Source of the DNA: a virus | IMG/VR virus record: IMGVR_UViG_3300030102_001857 | Coordinates: 1 to 36,848 of that record | Direction: 5' to 3' (one strand) | Length of the DNA: 36,848 nucleotides | In this document: piece after piece, positions 17,359-24,791 of the stretch | How positions within the stretch are numbered: position 1 is the stretch's first letter | Layout of the letters: each line of letters starts with the position of its first letter | Translations under genes and position numbers: made by a program | Notes under the pieces: model-generated | What the model saw: the letters and a program-made list of their open reading frames with translations, nothing else | Told to the model about the DNA's origin: nothing | The model's database searches: none

Positions 17359-17693
17359 TGGGATTGCATGTAGACATATATAAAAACCCTTTAGGTGATT
17401 GCACTAATAACGGTGTTAGCTCAAGAGTAAAAGGCTTCACAATAACCAACGTAGAAGGCCCATTTGAGCCTTGTAAAGATTACCCTGCTGCAATTATTCG
17501 GGATGATAAACCACTAGGCAGACCATACCCAAAGATTGTTCCTACTGAATTACACAACAGTAAGAAGTGGGTTATGTTTGGCGGTAATATAGCAAGCTCT
17601 GGTGACACTAGGTTTTGTGAGGCTGTCAGAGAGGCAGGTGGAGGCCCATTTGCAGCCTTACCAATCTTTGACCGTGTAGAGGAGTACCCTTAA
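17358..17693 (+). CDS. Conserved phage protein of unknown function, 111 aa
   Basis: Starts MGLHVDIYKNPLGDCTNNGV; later motifs are VEGPFEPCKDYPAAI, KWVMFGGNIASSGDTRF and PFAALPIFDRVE. I recognise a family of similar small proteins in marine and roseobacter phages with the DCxNxG and GPF-P motifs, but none has a known role to me. The start shares a base with the preceding stop (TAATG). Confidence 0.55.
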   Translation: MGLHVDIYKNPLGDCTNNGVSSRVKGFTITNVEGPFEPCKDYPAAIIRDDKPLGRPYPKIVPTELHNSKKWVMFGGNIASSGDTRFCEAVREAGGGPFAALPIFDRVEEYP

Positions 17694-17951
17694 ATGCCTC
17701 TCTCTCAGTCTCGAAAAGATCAACTATACAATGAGTATACTTTTAAAAAGTATGTGTATGACTTTTATGGTTATCACTCCGAAGGTTTATACTTGCAAAA
17801 TCTGAAGCTCACACAAGAGCAAATTAATAAGTATTGCGACATATACTATTTAACATTCAAATTTTGCTACCCACAAGAAACTATAGCTTTCGACTCTGTA
17901 GATCGTGAAAGAGTTAGAACGCTTATAGAACAAGATTGTGAGGCCGCTTAA
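17694..17951 (+). CDS. Unknown small protein, 85 aa
   Basis: Starts MPLSQSRKDQLYNEYTFKKY directly after the preceding stop, with no gap. It is rich in Tyr and probably helical. Its first bases (TTAAATGCCTCTCTCT context) recur at the start of the next gene. No family recognised. Confidence 0.5.
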   Translation: MPLSQSRKDQLYNEYTFKKYVYDFYGYHSEGLYLQNLKLTQEQINKYCDIYYLTFKFCYPQETIAFDSVDRERVRTLIEQDCEAA

Positions 17952-18062
17952 ATGCCTCTCTCTGAACTCATAACCATAATCAAACAAACAGCGCCTACTG
18001 AGTGGGTGGGCGCAATCATAATCTTTGCAACGTTCTTTTTTGCAATCTCAATTTTAACATAG
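17952..18062 (+). CDS. Tiny single-pass membrane protein, 36 aa
   Basis: Starts MPLSELITIIKQTAP and continues with one hydrophobic helix, EWVGAIIIFATFFFAISIL, to the stop. It begins on the base after the preceding stop and shares 16 bases of start context with the preceding gene. A small membrane protein in an operon controlled by the repressor could act at the membrane, for example on host or competitor phages; this is speculative. Confidence 0.55.
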   Translation: MPLSELITIIKQTAPTEWVGAIIIFATFFFAISILT

Positions 18063-18070
18063 GTGACAAG

Positions 18071-18448
18071 ATGAAAACCGGAACAAATATATCAAAACTA
18101 CCAGAACCAACCGCAACATTGACACTAACCTATACTATGCTCGACAAGAGTATAATTGACGCTAATGCCTCAGTAAGAAAGTTTGCCTTATACCTTGGAG
18201 TTGATTACTCCAAAATGAGTGAGGGCGAAAAACGTGTAGTAAACGCCAAATTATTTGGACACGGCGATTGTAAAGTTACGTTTTATAAAGCTAAAACAAG
18301 AGGCGATAGGCGTGTATCGATTAGCAACCTGAAAAAGACCGCCGATGTAGGTGACACGGTAGCAATAACGATTATAGACGGTGTTATTGTGGTAAACTTA
18401 ACCAAAGACAATGATGCTTTCTTAGACAGCTATGAGGCTGTTTTATGA
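18071..18448 (+). CDS. Unknown protein, 125 aa
   Basis: The ATG at 18071 follows AGGTGA by 5 bases; the longer open frame upstream overlaps the membrane-peptide gene and is unlikely. The C-terminal half, VSISNLKKTADVGDTVAITI plus two strands, looks like a small beta domain with basic residues before it (KAKTRGDRR). No family recognised. Confidence 0.55.
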   Translation: MKTGTNISKLPEPTATLTLTYTMLDKSIIDANASVRKFALYLGVDYSKMSEGEKRVVNAKLFGHGDCKVTFYKAKTRGDRRVSISNLKKTADVGDTVAITIIDGVIVVNLTKDNDAFLDSYEAVL

Positions 18449-18663
18449 TCCACTTTCGTAAACCCATAGAGCTTAAACCAAGGCCATACACTGCACCAAT
18501 TATAATGTTAGAACGTGCAGCAAGAGCCTTACCAAGTTCGATGGTGTGCAAAATTTTGTATAGCGTCTTAGCTGATAATGACCGCATCTTAGCTAGTGAC
18601 TTAGATAGTCTAGCCAATCAGCTAGGACGTGTAGCACATGAGAGGCAAAGACAATGCAAGTAA
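18445..18663 (+). CDS. Unknown small basic protein, 72 aa
   Basis: Overlaps the preceding gene by ATGA. Starts MIHFRKPIELKPRPYTAPII and has two likely helices (ERAARALPSSMVCKILYSVL, then SDLDSLANQLGRVAHERQRQ). Short and helical, with Arg/Lys at both ends. Function unknown. Confidence 0.5.
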   Translation: MIHFRKPIELKPRPYTAPIIMLERAARALPSSMVCKILYSVLADNDRILASDLDSLANQLGRVAHERQRQCK

Positions 18664-18866
18664 ACATTAACAGACTGTCAGACTTTGCTTTGGATCTTGA
18701 GCAAGAACTACCAAAGCTATCACGCGATATAATGGACGCGGCAACAAGAATTGAAAAATTAACGTTTCAAGTTGCAGCGTTAAAAACTGAAGTGACTATT
18801 TTACAAAAGCAAAAACAATCAGAGTCACCCTCTAGGCATCCCGAACACATCACCAAGTGCATCTAG
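18654..18866 (+). CDS. Coiled-coil small protein, 70 aa
   Basis: Starts inside the end of the preceding gene (10-base overlap). Residues 10-55 form a heptad-like helix (LDLEQELPKLSRDIMDAATR, then KLTFQVAALKTEVTILQ). Its last 14 codons overlap the convergent DUF6456-like gene on the other strand (18825-18866), so transcripts from the two operons would be antisense to each other here. Confidence 0.5.
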   Translation: MQVNINRLSDFALDLEQELPKLSRDIMDAATRIEKLTFQVAALKTEVTILQKQKQSESPSRHPEHITKCI

Positions 18867-19328
18867 GCACAAACGTAAGGCCACTATTCCCCCTTTTGGA
18901 TCGTGGCCTTGTTCTTTTGCCCATTCATTTGCACTAGCACCCTCTACAACTACCCATTGCGCTACGTCTGATAGATCTTTTCCTATTGTCCTCAGTGCAG
19001 CAAGATAGTCTGAAAACGCATCATGCCCTTGTTCATCGTTTCCGCGTGTACCATCCACAATGTTTGCATCGTATGACGCTGTAAGCTTTTGCGCCCTCCC
19101 TGCTCTACGCCACAATGCATAAAGCTTCATTCCGGCCTCAAACTGACGTCTGTTGATCTGTTCACGCGAGTAATACCTATCCAACGGCGTCTGGACCGTC
19201 ACACGCATGCGTTTAGGGCTTCCCAGACGCTTGTCTACGTTTTCGTAGGCAATCCCTTCTGTATGCTGCAAACGCTCTCTTGTTCCGAAATCAGACGGTG
19301 TGTGGATCGGTTTCTTGCTCTTCGACAT
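18825..19328 (-). CDS. DUF6456-like protein, 167 aa
   Basis: The C-terminal half has the DUF6456 pattern: QFEAGMKLYALWRRAGRAQK, then a Tyr-Asp segment, then ALRTIGKDLSDVAQWVVVEG, with ANEWAKEQ and IVALRLCLDALGDVFG at the end. DUF6456 is mainly alphaproteobacterial and its function is not known to me. Helical and compact, it may bind DNA. The first 38 bases overlap the preceding gene. Confidence 0.5.
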   Translation of the reverse strand: MSKSKKPIHTPSDFGTRERLQHTEGIAYENVDKRLGSPKRMRVTVQTPLDRYYSREQINRRQFEAGMKLYALWRRAGRAQKLTASYDANIVDGTRGNDEQGHDAFSDYLAALRTIGKDLSDVAQWVVVEGASANEWAKEQGHDPKGGIVALRLCLDALGDVFGMPRG

Positions 19329-19590
19329 TTTCTGTCCTCAATGCTAATGCTAATGCTAGATAATTGATCGCATCCAAAATATTGTCCTCGCGCCAGTTTA
19401 GATCGTTTCTACCTAGCTTGAACTCCACCATGTCCATTGCAACGTCACTTGGTGCAACTCTTTCACCACGCCTGATGGACGCTCTTATTGCCAACTGTTT
19501 AAATAATTCATCAGCGTGTCCATGTTCCCCACCACGTTCTATTAATATTTCTTTGCATTTCTCCAAAACCTGAATTGCTGCCTCACTCAT
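19291..19590 (-). CDS. DUF6378-like protein, 99 aa
   Basis: Resembles the DUF6378 phage family: an early helix, RGGEHGHADELFKQLAIRAS, then PSDVAMDMVEFKLGRNDLNW, and a final DNILDAINYLALALAL helix. The His/Glu/Asp placement recalls MazG-like folds, but catalysis is not shown. It overlaps the genes on both sides. Confidence 0.55.
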   Translation of the reverse strand: MSEAAIQVLEKCKEILIERGGEHGHADELFKQLAIRASIRRGERVAPSDVAMDMVEFKLGRNDLNWREDNILDAINYLALALALRTENVEEQETDPHTV

Positions 19591-20017
19591 TTTCTAATTC
19601 CCATTTTCTGCGTTTAATCATTTCTATTTGCCATGCCTTATATTTCGCCAGATTAGGCGCGTTTAGAATCTTTCTCCGATTAGCAATTCCCTCCAACATT
19701 CCAAGACATTGAATTTCATTCACCGTAGCCAAAAAATCCTTTTCTTTTAATTCAGCAAAATCAGACGATTTTCGGGACAAGGTTTCGGGACAGGACATGA
19801 CAGTATATAAATACTGTCCTGTTGTCCTGAGTGTCCCAAAAATAACCTCACCTTGTCCTAGCCGTGTCCTAGCCGTGTCCCCGAGCATGCTAAGTATATT
19901 GTTTTTATTGACTTTTTTCAGGACACCGTATGGGACATCAGGACACAGCCATTTTAGCTTCAAAATTCTCGTGTCCTGAGCGTGTCCCAGACCAATTTCG
20001 AACGGATATTCACCCAT
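19583..20017 (-). CDS. Unknown protein whose gene contains the origin-like repeat cluster, 144 aa
   Basis: The ATG at 20017 overlaps the primase-helicase stop as TGATG; a GTG one codon earlier is possible. The protein is basic (KLKWLCPDVPYG, VLKKVNKNN, MIKRRKW) with no recognised domain. Its coding region carries 14 TGTCC/GGACA pentamers and a perfect dyad, which probably limits the protein sequence. A gene downstream of a replication protein that encodes or carries the origin would parallel lambda O, where the origin lies inside the gene. Confidence 0.55.
   Translation of the reverse strand: MGEYPFEIGLGHAQDTRILKLKWLCPDVPYGVLKKVNKNNILSMLGDTARTRLGQGEVIFGTLRTTGQYLYTVMSCPETLSRKSSDFAELKEKDFLATVNEIQCLGMLEGIANRRKILNAPNLAKYKAWQIEMIKRRKWELENE
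19775..19987. repeat. Iteron-like cluster of 14 TGTCC/GGACA motifs, candidate replication origin
   Basis: In about 213 bases TGTCC occurs on one or the other strand at 19775, 19788, 19793, 19815, 19823, 19832, 19854, 19865, 19876, 19921, 19933, 19941, 19972 and 19983. Less than one would be expected by chance. Three copies at 19854, 19865 and 19876 are spaced exactly 11 bases and sit in the unit CGTGTCCTAGC; a further pair (19972, 19983) is also 11 apart. A perfect dyad GACAGTAT-ATAA-ATACTGTC (19799-19818) and an AT-rich stretch (about 19891-19918) lie within it. Iterons plus an AT-rich segment next to a primase-helicase fit an origin. Confidence 0.6.
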
Positions 20018-21783
20018 CACCCAAACGCCTCCAAAATGACCCCTTTTTCGAGCTTTAGGACACCCTGATCTATCATCCTTTTTATGTGTCTATTTGCTGT
20101 TCTCTGAGAACATTCTAGCTCCAATGCCACCGCTTCCTTGAGGTCAGATCTGCTCACCTCGCCAAAGTCGTTCATTCTATCAAATTGCTCTTTGACCACC
20201 TGTTCTGCGTAGTCTGGTGATTTTTTATCCAGTGGCTTATCTGGTGTCATTTCGAGCACCAGTGAACTTGTGTCTTGACCATCTGCGTCCACCAAAGACA
20301 CTGACAACTTCATAAACGCCAATGGTTCGCTTTTCTCTTCATCTTTCATCTTGGTGGGTGTGAGTAATATCTTAAAATCACCCCATTGTTCGACGCGATA
20401 TTCCGAGTCTAACGAGCCATGCAAAGCATACCCACCACGCCCTCTATCCTTATTCTGGTGTCCTATGTGGTGGACAATCATAACGGTGCATTGGTAGCGG
20501 TCCTTCAGCCTGTCGCACACTTGCACATATGCCATCATGTTTTGGTTATTTTCCTCTCCATCCAATGTTCTACTGAGTGTGTCGAGCACAATGAGGTTGA
20601 GCTTGCCTATTTGCTCTTGGAGTGCGTCTAGCTCGTTGCATAGGTGTAATTCACTGTCTGGATCGTTGAGGATTACACTACGATTGCTTTTGGCGAATGG
20701 TACGCCTGTTAGGTCTTGATTGAAGTTCTTGCACCACGCCGCGACACGTTTAGCAAACCCTGCATGCCCTTCCCCTGCGATATAGGCAACGCTTCCTTGC
20801 TGCACCTCTAGTTCGTGGTAGGGTTTGCCTGTGGCGATACACAGCGCCATATCAAGGGCTAAGAATGTTTTTCCTGACCCTGCCGAACCAAAGATCATGG
20901 TGAGTGAGTTGTCTTCTATTACGTCTTTGATCATCCACTTGGTTGCGGTCATGCGGAGATCGCTCACCATTGTGAAGAGTGTGTCGGGTTTTTTAACTGA
21001 GGTGAGGCTTTTGTAGACCGCTTCTAGTCCTAATTCTTGGTGTAAATCGTTAAAATCTTGGCCTTTTTTGGGTGGCACGACATAGGGTAGCTTGGTTTTC
21101 TTTGCCGCTTCTATCCCTTTTTCATCGTTATCAGCCGCTACAATGAGTTCAAACTGAGGGAACGCCGTTTGTAGCTTGCTGCACACCAAGGGTAAATTCC
21201 CTGCGTCCAATGCGAATATACAAGCACATCCAGAATGGGACATGGCTATACTTGCTGAAGTTGCCCATCCCTCCGCGACATAGGTGCGTCCTTTGGTAAG
21301 CTTTCCGGCCACACCGAAAACACCTTCCGACTTATCTAGGCCAGTGCTAAATAGTTTCTTTCCATCTGGTGAGATGGTTTGTTCGCCCACACGTTGTCTG
21401 TGAATGTTAAACAGTGGGATGACTACGTTGTTACCTTCAAGCTTTGCACCTAGCAGATCGACGCCTTTTTTCTCGTGATATGGCCTAGTATCTTCCACGT
21501 TGAAATCTTCTTTGGGTTGGAATGTTAAAACATTGTCCTTGATTGGATCGAGTGAGCACCACAGACCGCGTTTAGCGAGTTCGCTTTGGATTGCTTTAAA
21601 ATCCCCACATTGTCGGCAATGGGTCTTGATTATGCCTTGGTGGTTGGTAATCCAGAACCTGTCTGTCCCACCACAATTCACACAAGACCCATGCCATTCG
21701 CCTTTTGCGGTTTGCTTGAGGTCCAAACCATCTATTATGCGTTGGGCGTACTCACTCCAATAAGGTTGTTCATAGTCAGGCAT
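20017..21783 (-). CDS. Primase-helicase replication protein, 588 aa
   Basis: Starting at MPDYEQPYWSEYAQRI, where the ATG overlaps the upstream stop by 8 bases. A zinc ribbon lies at C34/C37 and C56/C59. A Toprim core follows, with E171 in VAEGW and DND at 218-220. Then comes a RepA/AAA-type helicase with Walker A GSAGSGKT (299-306), Walker B LNLIVLDTLSRT (about 385-396) and IVHHIGH. A C-terminal winged-helix-like region (about 545-588) could bind DNA. Such proteins make RNA primers and unwind DNA at the fork. No polymerase gene is present, so it probably recruits the host replisome. Confidence 0.85.
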   Translation of the reverse strand: MPDYEQPYWSEYAQRIIDGLDLKQTAKGEWHGSCVNCGGTDRFWITNHQGIIKTHCRQCGDFKAIQSELAKRGLWCSLDPIKDNVLTFQPKEDFNVEDTRPYHEKKGVDLLGAKLEGNNVVIPLFNIHRQRVGEQTISPDGKKLFSTGLDKSEGVFGVAGKLTKGRTYVAEGWATSASIAMSHSGCACIFALDAGNLPLVCSKLQTAFPQFELIVAADNDEKGIEAAKKTKLPYVVPPKKGQDFNDLHQELGLEAVYKSLTSVKKPDTLFTMVSDLRMTATKWMIKDVIEDNSLTMIFGSAGSGKTFLALDMALCIATGKPYHELEVQQGSVAYIAGEGHAGFAKRVAAWCKNFNQDLTGVPFAKSNRSVILNDPDSELHLCNELDALQEQIGKLNLIVLDTLSRTLDGEENNQNMMAYVQVCDRLKDRYQCTVMIVHHIGHQNKDRGRGGYALHGSLDSEYRVEQWGDFKILLTPTKMKDEEKSEPLAFMKLSVSLVDADGQDTSSLVLEMTPDKPLDKKSPDYAEQVVKEQFDRMNDFGEVSRSDLKEAVALELECSQRTANRHIKRMIDQGVLKLEKGVILEAFG

Positions 21784-22063
21784 CAGCTTTGCAACGCTCC
21801 AACTCACGTTGTTTAAAATCTAAATCTTCTTGTAATTGGAGTATGGCTTTTGATGCGTCGCGCCTTGATATAGGCAAGTTTATGCGCAACGTACCGCAGT
21901 AGACGTCGATAAAAGCTCTGCCGCCTAATTCTTCTATTTGTATTAATACATTATTTAACTGCGTGGACAGTTGATTAATTTTCCAAAGCTGCTTATCGGT
22001 TGCAAGCTCCCCCGACTTCGTCAGGTAGAGCTTTTCTCTGCGTTTACTTTCAAACCGTGCCAT
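21776..22063 (-). CDS. Unknown small coiled-coil protein, 95 aa
   Basis: A charged N-terminus (MARFESKRREKLYLTKSGEL), a helix LWKINQLSTQLNNVLIQIEE, a short strand segment GRAFIDVYCGTLRIN and a last helix with LQEDLDFKQRELERCKA. It lies between the SSB-like and primase-helicase genes and overlaps the latter, so a replication accessory role (such as a helicase-loading partner) is possible but unproven. Confidence 0.5.
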   Translation of the reverse strand: MARFESKRREKLYLTKSGELATDKQLWKINQLSTQLNNVLIQIEELGGRAFIDVYCGTLRINLPISRRDASKAILQLQEDLDFKQRELERCKADA

Positions 22064-22072
22064 AGCCCCGTC

Positions 22073-22849
22073 CTAAAATGGAATTTCATCGTCCATATCA
22101 TTAGACGTTGCCGCCTGTTCCTGACCTTCTATTTCTAAATCAAAAGACGGTGGCGTGGGCGGCGTCGGTTGAGACAGTGGTTTTTCGCCGTAAATTTTTT
22201 CCGTCATGGTAGGTAATGGCTGTGGTTGAGCCATTGGCGTAGGCTCTTCAGTCGTAGTCGCTGTTTCTAAACTATTACTTGGTGCGTCTGGTTCTTTCTC
22301 AAAACCACCACCATAAATCGGATTTATTAATTGGATTTTGTCTAAATAAAGTTTGATGCCACCAATTTTGTCCTTACCAGGATTAACAGTACATAGCATA
22401 CTTAATTTTACACGTCCTGTTGAACCACCCCAAAAACTTACATCACTGACTATTTCACGATTTCCGTTTAATACTTCTGGTCTGCGAGTGGCATTACCCG
22501 CATTATTAAAACAGGGTTTACCCGCTGTGTATTGATACATGCCATGAATAGGATTTCCCTCAATATCTTTCCAAGGCTTTTCAGACCTAAAGAGCAACTG
22601 ACCTTCTTTTAATGGGGGCATATTATCTTTTTGTATCATGTCATTGTAATGAGCTAAACCAACCTCCCACATGGCTTTTCTTTGCTCTTCATCAAGTGTA
22701 AATACCACAGACCAAAAAGCATCCTTATCCGTTGATAAAGCTGCCTCATAGCCGTTCGCCTGTGTATATTTTTCTGGATATGCAATTTTCGGAAACTGAA
22801 GTTCCACAATCGGCGTAAAATGAGATTTAAACCTCTTAATTGTTTTCAT
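22073..22849 (-). CDS. Single-stranded DNA-binding protein, 258 aa
   Basis: The first 180 residues look like an OB-type fold with many aromatic and basic residues (FKSHFTPIVELQFPKIAYPE). A Pro/Gln/Thr-rich linker (about 195-240) and an acidic tip ending DMDDEIPF follow. The acidic C-terminal hook with a final Pro-Phe is the hallmark of SSB proteins, where it contacts partner proteins. The gene lies between the exonuclease and replication genes, as expected. The N-terminal half resembles phage gp2.5-like/DUF2815 proteins more than E. coli SSB. Confidence 0.7.
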   Translation of the reverse strand: MKTIKRFKSHFTPIVELQFPKIAYPEKYTQANGYEAALSTDKDAFWSVVFTLDEEQRKAMWEVGLAHYNDMIQKDNMPPLKEGQLLFRSEKPWKDIEGNPIHGMYQYTAGKPCFNNAGNATRRPEVLNGNREIVSDVSFWGGSTGRVKLSMLCTVNPGKDKIGGIKLYLDKIQLINPIYGGGFEKEPDAPSNSLETATTTEEPTPMAQPQPLPTMTEKIYGEKPLSQPTPPTPPSFDLEIEGQEQAATSNDMDDEIPF

Positions 22850-22861
22850 TATTTTTCTCCA

Positions 22862-23701
22862 TTATAGTTGAGTGTCCATCCATTCGGCGGGATGAAGCAT
22901 TGTAAAAGAGGGCCAACCAGTGCTGTAATCGCCTGTTTTTTCGGCCTCTTTTATTTCTTCCAACACATCGTCAAGACGCTCTTCGTAGATACGCATAAGC
23001 TCTTGCGACATGAGGAATAAATTGACGCTATGTGGGGCTTTCTTTTCCACCACAGCGAAAGCAAAATAGATGCATTGGATGCCTTCTTGTTCACAAACTC
23101 TTTTGTAAAAAGCGGCCTGTGTGCCGTAATGCAGATCTACAAACTGTCTAAAAAAGTTCTTTTCTGTTGGGATTTTACCAAACGTTTTGACATCCATAAT
23201 GATGCCTTTGTCTGTTGTGTAGAGATCTGGACGTGCTTTCAGTAGCAACCCTGTCTTTTCATCTATCGTATAGACACTGGCTTCTTTAACGGCTGTTTTG
23301 TTTCTGGCGATTTTACGAATATCTTTATGCTTCCATAGCGCTTTGGTCATTTGCAGCGCCTTGGCATATTCACCTTCCGGTAATAATATTACACCATCTT
23401 CTTTCGCTTGCTGATAATCTTCAGCCCACGCTTTCCCTGCCCTTGTTTTGTGCTTGCCTATTACAGCCTGTTTTCGGTTTTTGCCCTCAAACATAGCATG
23501 CACACCAGAGCCAATATCCACCACGCTTGGGCTGAGATCTTCACTAGGTTGACTTGCATGATATGGCGTAGTGGTTAGCCATTTTTTAACAAAGCTTGAG
23601 GATATTCCCTCGCTGTCGTGATATTCATTGTTGGTGAGATTGTGGAATATACCTGTCTTTTGCTTATATTGTCGTAGCCATTTATCTTTAGTTTCGTGCA
23701 T
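22862..23701 (-). CDS. RecE-like exonuclease, 279 aa
   Basis: The N-terminus FHNLTNNEYHDSEGISSSFV is the NxxYHxxxGIS start of phage RecE/exonuclease VIII-type nucleases (DUF3799 family). The PD-(D/E)xK core is visible: E140 (VKEASVY), D159 (KARPDLY) and D170-V-K172 (IIMDVKTFG). These nucleases resect 5' ends to give 3' overhangs for recombination and are often paired with a RecT-like annealase, which I do not see here. TAATG joins it to the upstream resolvase-like gene. Confidence 0.75.
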   Translation of the reverse strand: MHETKDKWLRQYKQKTGIFHNLTNNEYHDSEGISSSFVKKWLTTTPYHASQPSEDLSPSVVDIGSGVHAMFEGKNRKQAVIGKHKTRAGKAWAEDYQQAKEDGVILLPEGEYAKALQMTKALWKHKDIRKIARNKTAVKEASVYTIDEKTGLLLKARPDLYTTDKGIIMDVKTFGKIPTEKNFFRQFVDLHYGTQAAFYKRVCEQEGIQCIYFAFAVVEKKAPHSVNLFLMSQELMRIYEERLDDVLEEIKEAEKTGDYSTGWPSFTMLHPAEWMDTQL

Positions 23702-24300
23702 TATTCATCCTCATCTTCAGGATAAATTTTGCCGTGTCCGTCACAAATCTCGCAGACTATTTCACCACTTTTGTCACCATTTGGAAAAATGTCGAGATAT
23801 TCAGTAGAGGGGTGGCGTTTAACTACACCAAAACCATTACACTCTTTACAATCTATTGGTTTAACTTGCACGACAGGCGTTGTGTTTCTTAGTGGTGTGA
23901 TTGCCATTAGTTCACGCGCCAATGAACAGAACGCATCGACTGTCATACTGACGAGATCTGTGTTTTCATCCCAAGAGCCACCCACCGCCTTGGCAAACGC
24001 ATTTATTCTTATCACTGCTATGCTTGGTTGACGGTCAAAACGATATATAACGCAAGGATATTTGCCTACTCGATCTGCCGCACGTTGAGCTTGTTCTATC
24101 CAGGTTTGACTAAAACTACCCGCCATACGCCGCTTACATTCTATGACAAATGGGAAGTTTTCTTCTTCGCAGATTAGATCGCCATGATCAGCTTCTCTGT
24201 ATTGGTTTAGCTCACGTTTAAAGACAATCCCAAGATTATCAAATAAAGCTTTCTTTATTTCTGATTCGTACTGAGCGCCCTTAACCCGACTATTCACCAT
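23701..24300 (-). CDS. Resolvase-like PD-(D/E)xK nuclease with DnaJ-type zinc knuckles, 199 aa
   Basis: The ATG at 24300 overlaps the Cro-like stop by 11 bases; the longer open frame runs into that gene. NSRVKGAQYESEIKKALFDN starts the nuclease, with E12, D41 (ADHGDLI) and E54-C-K56 (VIECKR) as the likely active site. This resembles Hjc-like Holliday-junction resolvases of phages. The last 50 residues hold CKECNGFG and CEICDGHG, two CxxCxGxG knuckles as in DnaJ. Resolvase plus zinc knuckles is an uncommon pairing, and the zinc part may direct binding to branched DNA or a host protein. Confidence 0.65.
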   Translation of the reverse strand: MVNSRVKGAQYESEIKKALFDNLGIVFKRELNQYREADHGDLICEEENFPFVIECKRRMAGSFSQTWIEQAQRAADRVGKYPCVIYRFDRQPSIAVIRINAFAKAVGGSWDENTDLVSMTVDAFCSLARELMAITPLRNTTPVVQVKPIDCKECNGFGVVKRHPSTEYLDIFPNGDKSGEIVCEICDGHGKIYPEDEDE

Positions 24301-24550
24301 CGTACACCACCTCACCTCGTTGGGCGGCTTGGACAAGTCTTATGGCGTCTTGAATGTCATCTTTGATCGTGAGCCATGCTTCCACTGGCACGTCACCCTG
24401 CGTGACCTTTTGAATTTCCAAGGCAGTCACCACATTTGGTAGAACGTCACCGCTGATATAACGAGATAAGGTGGGTTGAGATACGCCGATTCTCTTGGCG
24501 AGTGAGGCTTGCGATACCTCTTTTGTGATCATATACTCAAATAACTGCAC
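24290..24550 (-). CDS. Cro-like helix-turn-helix regulator, 86 aa
   Basis: Residues 10-40, SQASLAKRIGVSQPTLSRYI, are a clear HTH of the Xre/Cro type; the C-terminal part is helical and acidic. It opens the leftward early operon and faces away from the repressor across 240 bases of AT-rich operator DNA, the standard arrangement of a cro-cI switch. It probably represses the repressor promoter after induction. Confidence 0.75.
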   Translation of the reverse strand: MQLFEYMITKEVSQASLAKRIGVSQPTLSRYISGDVLPNVVTALEIQKVTQGDVPVEAWLTIKDDIQDAIRLVQAAQRGEVVYDGE

Positions 24551-24791
24551 GATTTCTGCCTAATTTTTGTCGCTTTATTTTATGCATAGTTCTTAAATAT
24601 GCATAATGTCAACTATAATATAGGTAAAATATTCATATTAAATACTTAGGTAGATACTAATAGTATGTTTTTATTATATTTTATTGTGGTGTGAAATGTT
24701 ATATTATAATCATTTTAAGTTTTGACTATTTTTATTATTGACATATTAATTCATATGTGAATAAAATAATTACGTGAATAAGGAATGAAAA
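24551..24791. promoter_or_regulatory. Immunity region: divergent promoters and three kinds of dyad
   Basis: Leftward promoter: minus-strand TTGACA at 24612-24607, with TATGCA 18 bases on as a weak -10. Its spacer and -10 are covered by the perfect inverted repeat TTATGCATA-N9-TATGCATAA (24580-24606). Rightward promoter: TTGACA (24738-24743), 18 bases, TAAAAT (24762-24767), with ATTCA-TATG-TGAAT (24749-24762) in the spacer. Between them is a third dyad, ATACTA-A-TAGTAT (24654-24666). Two regulators with separate site types would explain the different dyads. Confidence 0.6.
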
